A stretch of 64,000 bases of DNA. Source: Zavarzinia aquatilis. Lineage in GTDB: Bacteria; Pseudomonadota; Alphaproteobacteria; Zavarziniales; Zavarziniaceae. The DNA is taken from the NCBI RefSeq assembly GCF_003173035.1, contig NZ_QGLE01000005.1, positions 62,001-126,000 of the forward strand, in the 5' to 3' direction. The first letter of the stretch is position 1. Every line of letters starts with the position of its first letter. Both the position numbers and the translations under genes were made by a program. This document shows positions 10,223-19,167 of this stretch, in pieces. The notes beneath the pieces are model-generated. The model had not been told where the DNA came from. It was given only the letters and a program-made list of their open reading frames with translations, and searched no databases.

Positions 10223-12271
10223 ATGACGATCAATGCTTCATGCAGCCGGACCGGCCGGCGCCACGGGGGAGAGCGCGGTGTCGCCGCCCTGCTGCTGGCC
10301 GCCTCCTTGGTCGCCCTGCTCGGCATGGTCGCCATGGTCGTCGATCTCGGCTACGCCTATTTCGAGCGCCAGCGCCTGCAGGATACGCTCGACCTCGCCG
10401 CGATTGCCGGCGCGCGGGAACTCACCGGGCAAGGGGCCGCGGCGGCAGCCTATGGAAAGGCCTCTGCCGTGCTTTCGGAACGTGACAACGGCGGTCGGGT
10501 CCTGCCCCTCAGCTATGGTTGCGCGCCGCCGACGGTCGCCGGGACCGTGAACATCTGCTTCGGCACCTACAACGCGGACAAGGACGAGTCCGGCCACCGG
10601 CTAGCGTTGGCCTCCCGCTTCCAGAATCCTTCGATCAACTGCAACGGCTGCAATGCGGTCCGGCTTTACGGCAGCGTGCCTTCGCCCAGCTTCTTCGCGA
10701 CATTGTTCGACATCGCCTCGCTCGATGTCGCGGGGCAGGCGACGGCGGTCAGGGCCGGTTCCCCCCTCGCGCAGCTGACCCTGAAATCGACGCTGGCGAC
10801 GGTCGACAGCAGCAAGTCGCCGCTGTTGAACGCCTTGTTCGGCAGTCTGCTCGGCGGCAACGTCAATCTGTCGGCGGTCAGCTGGAACGGCCTCGTCGGC
10901 GCCAATGTCAGCCTGCTCGATTATCTCGACGCGCTCGCGGTCGATCTCGATCTCGGCGTCGGCAATTACGACAATGTGCTGAATGCGCCCATCCATGTCG
11001 GCGAGTTGCTGGGCGCGATGGCCGATGTCCTCGGCCAGGGCACGCCGACCTCGATCGAGGCGGATGCCATCGCCGGCCTCGTCGCCCTTCAGGCCGTGGT
11101 GCCGGCGGGCTGGACCCTGCCGCTCGGCTCCATCCTGGACGTCGCGACCGGCACGGGCGCCGCCGGCCTCGACACGTCCCTCAACGTCTTTTCCCTGATC
11201 CAGGCCGCGATCGAGGCAGCGAACGGCCGTCACGGTGTCGAAGCCGGTATTCCGATCTCGGTCCCCGGGGTCGGCACGGTCACCCTGAAACTTTCGGTGA
11301 TCGAGCCGCCGCAGCTTTCGGCCATCGGCAATCCCGCGCTGGCCAAGGCCGATCCACTGGGCGCCAACCGGATCTTCGTGCGCTCAGCGCAGGTGCGGGC
11401 AGTGGTCTCGGTCAATCTGCCGGCCCTGTCGTCCGTGGTCGGCCTCGTCAACGCCGTGCTCAATCTCGCGGGGCCGGTGACGACGCTGCTGAACGACGTC
11501 CTTCATCTCCACCTCGTCTCGGCGCTGACCGGGTTGCTCGGCTCCCTCGTCGGCATTCCTTACGAGGTCACCGATATCCAGGTGGTGCCGGGCAATCCGA
11601 TCCGCATCGACGTCAGTCTCGACGTCGCGGCGGGGCAGGCTTGGGTCACGGACTACAATTGCCCGGACACGCCGTCGGGGACCAAGACGCTCAGCGTGTC
11701 GGCCCGGACTTCGGCCGCCAATCTGCGCGTCGGGCGGATCGACCTCGCCTCCGTCTTCTCGTCGACCAGCGTGCCGACGGTCAGCCCGATCCCCCTCGTC
11801 GATTTCGGCGTGAAGACCTGCCGTGTCTTCCTGCTCCTCGTCTCGACCTGCGATGCGCGCCGCGCGTTCGAGGGGGGCGGCATGGGGCTGGCGGTCAATA
11901 CCGATGTGGCGGGCTCGGATCGCAGCCTGTCCTATGCCGATCCCCATCTGCCCGAAATCGGCGAGACCCCCTACGAACAGTCGACCGCGACGTCGAACAT
12001 CGTCTCGAGCCTGTCTTCGACCCTCGCCCATGTCACCATTCAGTCCTATGGGCCGACCTCGCCCGTGGGCGGTTTCGCGGGATTGCTCAATCTGGTCGGC
12101 TCGGCGGTCAACACGGTGGTGGGGCTGCTGCAGACGGCGATTGCCAATCTGCTGTCGCCGCTGCTCGATCCGATCCTGAACTTCCTGCTCAATTTCCTCG
12201 GCATCGACATCGCCAAGATTTCGGTCGGTGCCAATCTGAGCTGCAACGCGGGGGCGCGCCTTGTCAATTGA
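10223..12271 (+). CDS. TadG-like protein, copy 2
   Basis: 682 residues. The N-terminus has GERGVAALLLAASLVAL, a membrane helix, and DLGYAYFERQRLQDTLDLAAIAGAREL, the TadG signature. It shares with copies 1 and 3 the downstream motifs NGLVGANVSLLDYLDALAV and GNYDNVL and the run TAVRAGSPLAQLTL (copy 3 has TAVKAGSPVAQLTI). It has more Cys residues than copy 1 (CNGCNA, YNCPDT, and CRVFLLLVSTC), so the extracytoplasmic part is probably disulfide-bonded. It ends NLSCNAGARLVN, and its stop overlaps the TTG start of the next tadE-like gene. Confidence 0.82.
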   Translation: MTINASCSRTGRRHGGERGVAALLLAASLVALLGMVAMVVDLGYAYFERQRLQDTLDLAAIAGARELTGQGAAAAAYGKASAVLSERDNGGRVLPLSYGCAPPTVAGTVNICFGTYNADKDESGHRLALASRFQNPSINCNGCNAVRLYGSVPSPSFFATLFDIASLDVAGQATAVRAGSPLAQLTLKSTLATVDSSKSPLLNALFGSLLGGNVNLSAVSWNGLVGANVSLLDYLDALAVDLDLGVGNYDNVLNAPIHVGELLGAMADVLGQGTPTSIEADAIAGLVALQAVVPAGWTLPLGSILDVATGTGAAGLDTSLNVFSLIQAAIEAANGRHGVEAGIPISVPGVGTVTLKLSVIEPPQLSAIGNPALAKADPLGANRIFVRSAQVRAVVSVNLPALSSVVGLVNAVLNLAGPVTTLLNDVLHLHLVSALTGLLGSLVGIPYEVTDIQVVPGNPIRIDVSLDVAAGQAWVTDYNCPDTPSGTKTLSVSARTSAANLRVGRIDLASVFSSTSVPTVSPIPLVDFGVKTCRVFLLLVSTCDARRAFEGGGMGLAVNTDVAGSDRSLSYADPHLPEIGETPYEQSTATSNIVSSLSSTLAHVTIQSYGPTSPVGGFAGLLNLVGSAVNTVVGLLQTAIANLLSPLLDPILNFLLNFLGIDIAKISVGANLSCNAGARLVN

Positions 12272-12701
12272 GACCACCCGTACAGCGGACAGGGGCGGCG
12301 CGCCGCGCGAGCGGGGCGCCACGCTGATCGAATTCGCGCTGATCTCCAGCCTGATGTTCACGCTGCTGTTCGGCGTGCTGTCCTATGCCGAAATTCTGGC
12401 GGATCAGGTCCAGCTGCGGCATCGGGTCTCGGAAATTTCCCGCCTGGTCTCGCTGGGCGAAGGGGCGGCGGACCGGCAGACGATTTTCAACCAGATCAAG
12501 GACGACCGACTGAGCGGCTTCATGAGCCTCGATGGCTGCGCACCGGAGTTCGAGGCCGATGGCTTCACCGGTCCGTCGATCACCATCACGGCGCGCTACA
12601 GCTACCAGGCCGATGGCCGTTGCCGGATCATGCCCGAAATCATCAGCGGCCTGCTGCCGGAGCGCATCGGGACCCAGAGCAGCTTCTCGGTGACCAACTG
12701 A
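12261..12701 (+). CDS. TadE-like pilus-assembly family protein, copy 2
   Basis: 146 residues from a TTG at 12261, placed inside the last codons of TadG-like copy 2. A GGGGGCG stretch lies just upstream, and no later ATG precedes the signature. RGATLIEFALISSLMFTLLFG is the TadE membrane signature, followed by LRHRVSEISRLVSLGEGAADRQ, which is nearly matched in copy 3. One Cys pair (DGCAPEF and GRCRIMP) is present. The C-terminus TQSSFSVTN closely matches the TSFSVTN end of copy 3, so copies 2 and 3 are the closer pair and copy 1 is the outlier. Confidence 0.8.
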   Translation: MSIETTRTADRGGAPRERGATLIEFALISSLMFTLLFGVLSYAEILADQVQLRHRVSEISRLVSLGEGAADRQTIFNQIKDDRLSGFMSLDGCAPEFEADGFTGPSITITARYSYQADGRCRIMPEIISGLLPERIGTQSSFSVTN

Positions 12702-12813
12702 CCCCGGCGGGGCGCGTTTCCCGGCGTTAACGGCTTATCCATCTAAAAAGCCTTCAATTCGGTGACACCGTGGCCGCGAGATGGCGGCCCCGGCCCCGGA
12801 GCGAGGGTGTGGA
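12702..12813 (+). promoter_or_regulatory. Intergenic region likely holding a promoter for the third tadG/tadE pair
   Basis: This 112-base gap is far longer than the 21 bases between pairs 1 and 2. It contains a locally AT-rich stretch (GTTAACGGCTTATCCATC from 12726 and CTAAAAAGCCTTCAATT). It is the most likely place for a separate promoter for pair 3. I could not fix -35 and -10 boxes with confidence. Confidence 0.3.
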
Positions 12814-14982
12814 ATGCCAATGGCGAGGAATCCGCGATCGCCCGGCGAACGTGGTTTGGCCGCGCTGCTGCTTGTTGCCAGCCTGATCCCGATCGCCGGC
12901 ATGATCGCCCTGATCATCGACGCCGGTTTCGCCTATTATTCGAAGCAGCGTCTGCAGGACACGCTCGACCTCGCCGCCATCGCCGCGGTCGCCGAACTGA
13001 AGGGCGACGCCGGCAGCGAGGCGGCGGCAATCGGGGCGGCGCAGGCCGTCATCGACGCCAATTACCCCGATGCCAGGGAGCATCTGGCCGTGGCCACGGG
13101 CTGCGGCGGCGGCGCCGTGCCGGGGCAGGTGCAGCTGTGTCTCGGCACATTCGCGGCGCGCGACAGCAAGGGGGTTCTGAAGCCGCTTGACCAGCGCTTC
13201 ACCGCCAATGGCGCCAATGTCAACGCCCTGCGGGTCGAGGCACGCAGCCAGTCTCCCGGTTTTTTCAGCCGTATCTTCGACATCGACAGTCTCGACGTCG
13301 CCGGCCGCGCGACGGCGGTCAAGGCTGGCTCGCCCGTGGCGCAGCTGACGATCAGCAGCACCTTGCTGAAAACCCACAAGGGGCTGGTCAACCAGGTGCT
13401 CGGCGTTTTGGGCGGCAACGCCAGCCTGAATTTTCTGGGCGCCAACGGCATTGCCAATGCAAACGTCAACATGCTCGATTTTCTCGATGCCCTCGCCCTG
13501 TCGGTCGGCGTGACGGCGGGCGACTACGATGCCGTGCTGGACACGCCCATCAGCGTTGGCGAATTCCTGACCGTCGCGGCGACGGCGGTGGGCGCGAACA
13601 CGACGACGGGCCTTGAATTGTCGGGCCTCAACGGTGGCAGCGGATTTTCAGCCTTCGTGAAAGCCCTGCAGTTTCGGGTCTCGGATCTCGTCTCGGCCCA
13701 GACGGGCATGAACGCGGTCGGCCTCGACTTCGACATGAGCCTGTTCGAGCTGGTCTATTCGTCCCTGCTGGTCGCCCATTCCAATCATGCGGCCAGCGGC
13801 GCCGTGGAAATCGACCCGGCGACGGTTTCCGGCTTTCCGTTCCTGAACATGGGCGGCGCCAACGCCACCATCTCGATCCGCTTCGCCATCGTCGAGCCGC
13901 CGCAGATTTCCGCGGTCGGCAATCCGGCGGTGGTCGAGACCCTGTCCGACGCCGACCGGAAGGACATTTCCCGCGGCGGCATCTTCGTGCGCACCGCCCA
14001 GATCCGGCTCTACATCCGCATCGACATTCCGGCGCTGGCGACCCTGTCGAAGCTGCTGACCGACATGGCGGCCATGGCTTCGCCCCTGGCGCCGGTGCTG
14101 ACCTCGGCTGTCGGGCTCAATTTCGTCGGCTCCGTGCAGGCGCTGCTCAACCTGCTGAGCAATCTTCTGTTCATCGGGACCAAGACCGAACAGCGCGAGG
14201 TGCTGGATATCCAGCTCCTGACCCGCTCCGCCGGGGACGGTCGTCCGCCGGGCCTCGACATCGTGGTCGATGTCGGCGGTGCCTCGGCCTATGTCACCAG
14301 CTACAGCTGCCCGCCGGCCGACGCGACCAAGAGCCTGAACGTCCAGATATCCTCCCAGGCGGCGAGCCTGCGGGTCGGGGATATCCCCGATGAAAGCGCC
14401 ATTTTCTCGTCGACGGCCGCGCCCCACGTCCTGCCTTTGTCGCTCATCGACTTCGGCTCCAAGCTCTGCACGACAACGAAGACCTGCCTCAGCGCGCTTC
14501 TGTGCACGCAGACTTATACTTGCGGCGATCGGGTCGCCCTCAAGGGTGGTGGGCTCGGGCTTTATCTCGATACCGACATTCTCGGCACGTCCTATCCGGC
14601 CGATGTCTTTACCGATCCGCCCGATGTCGGCTCCGATACCGCGGGCACCTGCTACAAGGGCAACGCGCCGCCGCCACCCTATTGCGAGCATCCCCGCAAG
14701 AACGAACAGGACATCATCGCTTCGGTGAAATCGACACTGGCCGGTGCCCGGTTCCACAGCTACAAACCGGATGGCCACGGTTCGGTCCTCAGCGTGCTGA
14801 TTTCGGGCGCGGATTCCATCATCAGCACGACGGTGACCAATTTGCAGCCGATCCTGGCGTCGGTGTCGGGTTTCATGGACCCGCTGGTCAATCACCTGCT
14901 CAACGCCTTGGCCATCGGCGTGGCCAATGTCGATGTCGGGGCGCGGTTGACCTGCACGACAGGAGGCAGGCTTGTCCACTGA
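12814..14982 (+). CDS. TadG-like protein, copy 3 (longest, Cys-rich)
   Basis: 722 residues from the ATG at 12814, which has GAGGG six bases upstream (an ATG at 12781 lacks one). The TadG signature is GERGLAALLL, a membrane helix, and FAYYSKQRLQDTLDLAAIAA. The repeated family motif appears as NANVNMLDFLDALAL and GDYDAVL. Compared with the other copies it is longer and carries a Cys-rich insertion (CTTTKTCLSALLCTQTYTC, then CYKGNAPPPPYCEHP). This suggests extra disulfides or metal binding. It ends RLTCTTGGRLVH, and its stop overlaps the TTG of the next tadE-like frame. Confidence 0.8.
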   Translation: MPMARNPRSPGERGLAALLLVASLIPIAGMIALIIDAGFAYYSKQRLQDTLDLAAIAAVAELKGDAGSEAAAIGAAQAVIDANYPDAREHLAVATGCGGGAVPGQVQLCLGTFAARDSKGVLKPLDQRFTANGANVNALRVEARSQSPGFFSRIFDIDSLDVAGRATAVKAGSPVAQLTISSTLLKTHKGLVNQVLGVLGGNASLNFLGANGIANANVNMLDFLDALALSVGVTAGDYDAVLDTPISVGEFLTVAATAVGANTTTGLELSGLNGGSGFSAFVKALQFRVSDLVSAQTGMNAVGLDFDMSLFELVYSSLLVAHSNHAASGAVEIDPATVSGFPFLNMGGANATISIRFAIVEPPQISAVGNPAVVETLSDADRKDISRGGIFVRTAQIRLYIRIDIPALATLSKLLTDMAAMASPLAPVLTSAVGLNFVGSVQALLNLLSNLLFIGTKTEQREVLDIQLLTRSAGDGRPPGLDIVVDVGGASAYVTSYSCPPADATKSLNVQISSQAASLRVGDIPDESAIFSSTAAPHVLPLSLIDFGSKLCTTTKTCLSALLCTQTYTCGDRVALKGGGLGLYLDTDILGTSYPADVFTDPPDVGSDTAGTCYKGNAPPPPYCEHPRKNEQDIIASVKSTLAGARFHSYKPDGHGSVLSVLISGADSIISTTVTNLQPILASVSGFMDPLVNHLLNALAIGVANVDVGARLTCTTGGRLVH

Positions 14983-15496
14983 CGAGGGGCGGAGGCCGAT
15001 CTGGAGAGGCGAGATGAGTGCAAGGCTTATGAACGACGAGGTGGAAGCAGCGCGAGGCCGGGGCGGTGAACGGGGCGCCACGCTGATCGAATTTGCCCTG
15101 ATCTCGACCCTGATGTTCACCCTGCTGTTCGGTGCGCTGTCCTACGGCGAAATTCTCGCCGACTATGTCCAGCTGCGTCACCGTCTGTCGGAAATCGCCC
15201 GCCTCGTTTCCCTCGGCGAGGACGCGACCGACCGTCTGCAGATCTTCAATGACATCAAGGACGATCGGGTCGCCGGCTTCATGAATATTCCGGGCTGTTC
15301 GCCCGCCTTCGAGGCGACGAGCTATGTCGCGCCGAATAGTGCCCCCATCCCGAACAGCGTGGTCGGGCCGAGCATCACCATCACCGCCACCTACAATTTC
15401 GGCGTGACCGGCAATTGCCGGGTGATGCCCGAAGTCTTTGTCGGCCTCCTGCCCAATCGGGTGCGGGCAAGCACCAGCTTCTCGGTCACGAACTGA
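14972..15496 (+). CDS. TadE-like pilus-assembly family protein, copy 3
   Basis: 174 residues from the TTG at 14972, or 160 from the ATG at 15014. AGGAGG at 14961-14966 lies five bases before the TTG, and a second ribosome site (GGAGAGGCGAG) precedes the ATG, so both may be used. I prefer the TTG because the same TTG-over-stop arrangement occurs in copy 2. The signature GERGATLIEFALISTLMFTLLFG is nearly identical to copy 2, as is LRHRLSEIARLVSLGEDATDR. The 3' end overlaps the convergent N-formylglutamate amidohydrolase gene by 11 bases. Confidence 0.8.
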   Translation: MSTDEGRRPIWRGEMSARLMNDEVEAARGRGGERGATLIEFALISTLMFTLLFGALSYGEILADYVQLRHRLSEIARLVSLGEDATDRLQIFNDIKDDRVAGFMNIPGCSPAFEATSYVAPNSAPIPNSVVGPSITITATYNFGVTGNCRVMPEVFVGLLPNRVRASTSFSVTN

Positions 15497-16274
15497 TCCT
15501 GCCAGCCTCGACCGCCTCGAGGCTGGCGGCGATGTCGCGCCAGCAGGCGGTCAATCGTTCGGCCCAACGCGCCTGGCCCGCTTCATTACCCACGCCATCC
15601 TGTCGCATCTCGATCAGGACATGCAGCAGGCCGCGGCCTTCGCCATAGACCGGCATGGCGTAATCGCCGGAATCGGTGACCGCATAGGGCAGATTGTCGC
15701 CGACGCACAGGTCCGGGAACCTGCGCTCCAGCGTCTCGATGAAGGCCCCGGCCAGACGCCGGTCGCGGCCATAGGTAATGCCGATATTCCAGGGCCGGGG
15801 CGCGCCGAGGTCCGGGGTGAACGAATGGATCGCCAGCACCACGCTGCGCCGCCCCGCCGCCCGTCGCCGGTCGAGCAGGCGGGTGATCGCGCCGTGATAG
15901 GGCTCGAACAACGCGCTTTCGCGGGCAAGACGCGCTTCCGCGTCCAGCCCTTCGTTGCCCGGGACGCGGACACCGCCCGTCACTTCGGGAATCGAGGTCG
16001 GCACGCCGCGGGGCCGGTTGCAGTCGATGGCGAGTCGGGAATAGCCGGTCAGCACCAGCGGCGCGTCGATCGCCGCCGACAGGTGACGCGCCACGGCCGC
16101 CGCGCCGATGTCCCAGCCGATGTGCTCCAGCCGCTGCGCCTCGCTCAGGCCGAGGTCGCCGAGCCGGCGGGGCAGGCGGGGGCTGGCGTGGTCGCACAGC
16201 AGCACGGCGTCGCCCGCACCCGACTCGTTGACGATTTCGACCGCCGACGGCTCGTCGGCAAAAAGTAGCGACAT
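15486..16274 (-). CDS. N-formylglutamate amidohydrolase family protein
   Basis: 262 residues. The N-terminal region has VLLCDHASPRLPRRLGDLGL and HIGWDIGAAAVARHLS, and further on SRLAIDCNRP and LAIHSFTP; these His/Asp/Glu-bearing blocks are the N-formylglutamate amidohydrolase family pattern. In the histidine-degradation route such enzymes release formate and glutamate, but this family also appears outside hut operons, and no other hut gene is near. The ATG at 16274 has TAGGA upstream. The 3' end overlaps the third tadE-like gene in convergent orientation, with no terminator between them. Confidence 0.85.
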   Translation of the reverse strand: MSLLFADEPSAVEIVNESGAGDAVLLCDHASPRLPRRLGDLGLSEAQRLEHIGWDIGAAAVARHLSAAIDAPLVLTGYSRLAIDCNRPRGVPTSIPEVTGGVRVPGNEGLDAEARLARESALFEPYHGAITRLLDRRRAAGRRSVVLAIHSFTPDLGAPRPWNIGITYGRDRRLAGAFIETLERRFPDLCVGDNLPYAVTDSGDYAMPVYGEGRGLLHVLIEMRQDGVGNEAGQARWAERLTACWRDIAASLEAVEAGRISS

Positions 16275-16503
16275 AATATCCTACCCACATCGGGACGAAT
16301 GACGGGCTCCGCATCACCAGCTTTACCAACGGGTTGCGTGGCTGGGCAACGGGAACTGCGGGATTCGGACTACATATTGTGGCAAGTCAATGCGCCATGT
16401 CCCTACCGGTCCTCCCGAACCCCCGGCGAATGCCGGTGGACATGATTATTTCGGTTTGTTACACCGGCTGGGCAGGGCGAATTGGCAGATGGCAGGGGGC
16501 AAC

Positions 16504-17421
16504 ATGGTGGCGCGTGCAGGGCGGATCGGTCGTGGCGTTGTTGCGTCTCTGGCAATCGTCATTTCGCTTTCCGTCATGTCTCCCGCCAAGGCCATCGAGT
16601 GTGTCCCCTATGCCCGTCAGATTTCGGGCGTGCAGATCTCCGGCGATGCCTGGACCTGGTGGGGTCAGGCCCGCAGTGAAGGCTACACCACCGGTGGCCG
16701 TCCCAAGGCCGGTTCGGTCATGGTTTTCAAGCGCGCGAACGGGATGCGCCGCGGTCATGTCGCCGTGGTCCGCAATGTGGTCAACGCCCGCGAAGTGGTC
16801 ATCGACCATGCCAATTGGGCGACCCGCCGCAGCGGCCGCAAAGGCAAGATCGACCGGGGCGTCTCGGTGATCGACGTCTCGCCGCGCAACGACTGGTCCA
16901 TGGTGCGCGTCTGGTATCCGGTGGTGGACGATTACGGCACCTCGGTCTATCCGCTCTACGGTTTCATCTACGGCGGCGACGGCAAGGGTCGCGATGACAA
17001 CGATGTCGAACAGGTCGTGGCCAGCGCCGATGACGCGCCCATCCGTTCGGTCGATCCGCGTCCCGCCAATGCCGGCCTGGTTCCCGTTTCCGCCCCCGCG
17101 CGGGCCGCGCCCGCCGGCACGCTGAATGCGCAGATCACTGGCGCCACGGTGCAGTATCGCGCCGGCAAGCCGGTGGTGGTGGGGCGTCCGGTCGCCTCGG
17201 CCGGCGATCCCGGCGTGCCGACGGCTGACGTCGCGCCCACGCGCCGCCCCACGGAGCGCGCGGACGAAGCACGGACCCCGGCGCCGAAACGCAGCGTGGT
17301 CGAGGTGTCGGGCGCGCCGGTGCGTCTCGTCGCCCTGAAGCCGGCCAATGCCGGTCAGACCGGTGGCGCTGAAACCATCAGCCGCCCGCCGGTGTTGCCG
17401 ACGCTGAAGCCTGTGCCATAA
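16504..17421 (+). CDS. Exported CHAP-domain protein (putative peptidoglycan amidase)
   Basis: 305 residues from the ATG at 16504, which has CAGGGGGC upstream and gives a clean signal peptide ending SPAKA at residue 30. The CHAP domain follows at once: catalytic Cys33 in ECVPYAR, a GDAWTWWGQA stretch, His85 in RRGHVAVV, and DHANW. CHAP domains cleave peptidoglycan amide bonds. Residues after about 160 form an Ala/Pro/Arg-rich low-complexity tail without a recognised domain. The longer frame starting at 16390 would bury the signal peptide and is rejected. A perfect hairpin terminator follows. Confidence 0.82.
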   Translation: MVARAGRIGRGVVASLAIVISLSVMSPAKAIECVPYARQISGVQISGDAWTWWGQARSEGYTTGGRPKAGSVMVFKRANGMRRGHVAVVRNVVNAREVVIDHANWATRRSGRKGKIDRGVSVIDVSPRNDWSMVRVWYPVVDDYGTSVYPLYGFIYGGDGKGRDDNDVEQVVASADDAPIRSVDPRPANAGLVPVSAPARAAPAGTLNAQITGATVQYRAGKPVVVGRPVASAGDPGVPTADVAPTRRPTERADEARTPAPKRSVVEVSGAPVRLVALKPANAGQTGGAETISRPPVLPTLKPVP

Positions 17422-17443
17422 CAGCCCACTTCGCTGTCTTTAC

Positions 17444-17478
17444 CGACGCCGCCAATGACCTGGCGGCGTCGTTGTTTT
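17444..17478 (+). terminator. Rho-independent terminator after the CHAP-domain gene
   Basis: CGACGCCGCCA (17444-17454) and TGGCGGCGTCG (17461-17471) form a perfect 11-base-pair stem with a six-base loop, followed by TTGTTTT. Confidence 0.88.
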
Positions 17479-17539
17479 ATGGTCGTCTGTCGGTTGCGTA
17501 TCGCTGTTGGAAAACACTCGAACGCGGGGGATGGCGCCC

Positions 17540-19072
17540 ATGCATCAATTGAGCGGTCTCGATCAGGGCTTTCTGCATCTCGAGACCGGTAATTCGCCGA
17601 TGCATATTGCCGGCCTGTGCTTTTACACGCCGGCCACCGATTCACGGGCCTTCAGTTTCGAGGCGATCCGCAGCGGCATCGAGGAGCGGCTGCACCTCGC
17701 CCGTACCTTCCGCCAGCGCCTCGTCGAGGTGCCGATGTCGCTCGACCGGGCCTATTGGATCGAAGACCCGGATTTCGATCTCGATTACCACCTGCGCCAT
17801 GTCGCGGTGCCGTCGCCGGGCGACTGGCGCTCGCTGGTCACCATGGCCTCGCGCATCCTGTCCCACCCGCTCGACCGCAGCCGGCCCTTGTGGGAATTCT
17901 ATGTCATCGAGGGGCTGGACGGCATCGACTGGTTGCCGCCGGGCAGTTTCGCCACCCTGATCAAGATCCATCACGCCGCCATCGACGGTGTCTCGGGCAA
18001 CGACATCCTGTTCGCCCTGACCGACCTCACGCCCGAAGGCCGCAACATCGAGCCGCCGCGCCGCCGCTGGGTGCCCGAACGGGTGCCGACGGCCGGCAGC
18101 CTGCTGCTGCGCACGGCCTTGGCCAATGTTGTCGCGCCCTTCAAGCTGGTCGAGGGTGGGGCCAAGCTGGCCTCGACCGTCATCGGCACGGTGGCCCGCC
18201 TCCCGAAATATCGCGAGGACCCGCCGCCCGCGCCGTTTCAGGCGCCGCGCACGCCGCTGAACGTGCCGATCTCGGCCCAGCGGGTGTGGGACGGCACGGT
18301 CTTCCCGCTGGAGACGGTCAAGCGCATCCGCAAGGCGGTCGACGGATCGACGGTGAACGACGTCATCCTGACGGTCTGCGCCGGGGCGCTGCGCCGCTGG
18401 CTCGACAAGCATCACGCCCTGCCCGAAAAATCGCTGATCGCCTTCGCCCCCATCTCGGTGCGCGCCGAGACCGAGAAAGGCAAGCTGGGCAATCAGGTCT
18501 CGGGGATGCTGGTCTCCATCGCGACCGATGTCGCCGATCCGCTGGCCCGCCTCACCGCCGTGCACGACAACACGGTGAAGTCGAAGAGCCTGACCAACGC
18601 CATCGGCGCCCGCACCCTGACCGACTACACGAAATATGTGCCTTCCGCGACGGCGGCGCTGGCGACGAGGCTCTATACCCGCATGAAGGTGGCGGAGAGC
18701 CACAATCCGATCTTCAACTGCGTCATCACCAATGTGCCGGGGCCGCAGATCCCGCTCTACAGCCTCGGCAACAAGCTGGTCGCCCAGATCGGCTATGGTC
18801 CGATTTTCGACGGCATGGGGCTGTTGCTGGCGATTTTCAGCTACGACGGCACGATCTCCATCGGCGTCTCGTCGTGCCGGCGCATCATGCCGGACATCGC
18901 CGATTTCGTCGATTTCCTGAACCTGTCGCTGGAAGAGCTGCGCGTTGCCGCGGAAGCCGTGCTGGACGGGGCGGTGGTGGACGTCGCGCCCGAAGCCGCA
19001 CCGACCAAAGCCGCGCCGCGGCATAAGCCACGCCACGGCGCCGAGATTCCCCCGGTCGCCACCGTGATCTGA
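17540..19072 (+). CDS. Wax ester synthase / diacylglycerol acyltransferase (WS/DGAT) family protein, second copy
   Basis: 510 residues from the ATG at 17540, with GGGGG nine bases upstream and the family-typical start MHQLSGLDQGFLHLETG. The catalytic motif HHAAIDG is at 144-150. Other landmarks match the first copy at 5408-6832: IEDPDFDLDYHLRHVAVPSPGD, PLWEFYVIEGL, TNVPGPQIPLYS. The C-terminal 35 residues are Ala/Pro/His-rich and unlike copy 1. The two copies are 11 kb apart, not a recent tandem, and are clearly diverged. The role is synthesis of wax esters or triacylglycerol from acyl-CoA. It is convergent with the small gene at 19168-19353. Confidence 0.9.
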   Translation: MHQLSGLDQGFLHLETGNSPMHIAGLCFYTPATDSRAFSFEAIRSGIEERLHLARTFRQRLVEVPMSLDRAYWIEDPDFDLDYHLRHVAVPSPGDWRSLVTMASRILSHPLDRSRPLWEFYVIEGLDGIDWLPPGSFATLIKIHHAAIDGVSGNDILFALTDLTPEGRNIEPPRRRWVPERVPTAGSLLLRTALANVVAPFKLVEGGAKLASTVIGTVARLPKYREDPPPAPFQAPRTPLNVPISAQRVWDGTVFPLETVKRIRKAVDGSTVNDVILTVCAGALRRWLDKHHALPEKSLIAFAPISVRAETEKGKLGNQVSGMLVSIATDVADPLARLTAVHDNTVKSKSLTNAIGARTLTDYTKYVPSATAALATRLYTRMKVAESHNPIFNCVITNVPGPQIPLYSLGNKLVAQIGYGPIFDGMGLLLAIFSYDGTISIGVSSCRRIMPDIADFVDFLNLSLEELRVAAEAVLDGAVVDVAPEAAPTKAAPRHKPRHGAEIPPVATVI

Positions 19073-19138
19073 AGGCGAGGAAGGACCTGAGGGCGAGGGG
19101 CCGGCACCTCATGCCGCCGCCGCATGGCTGATCGTCGC

Positions 19139-19163
19139 TCGCCGCCGCCGTCGCTGGCGGCGA
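19139..19163. terminator. Hairpin between convergent genes
   Basis: TCGCCGCC (19139-19146) pairs with GGCGGCGA (19156-19163). No T-run follows on either strand, so termination here is only plausible from its position between convergent genes. Confidence 0.3.
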
Positions 19164-19167
19164 AGGG

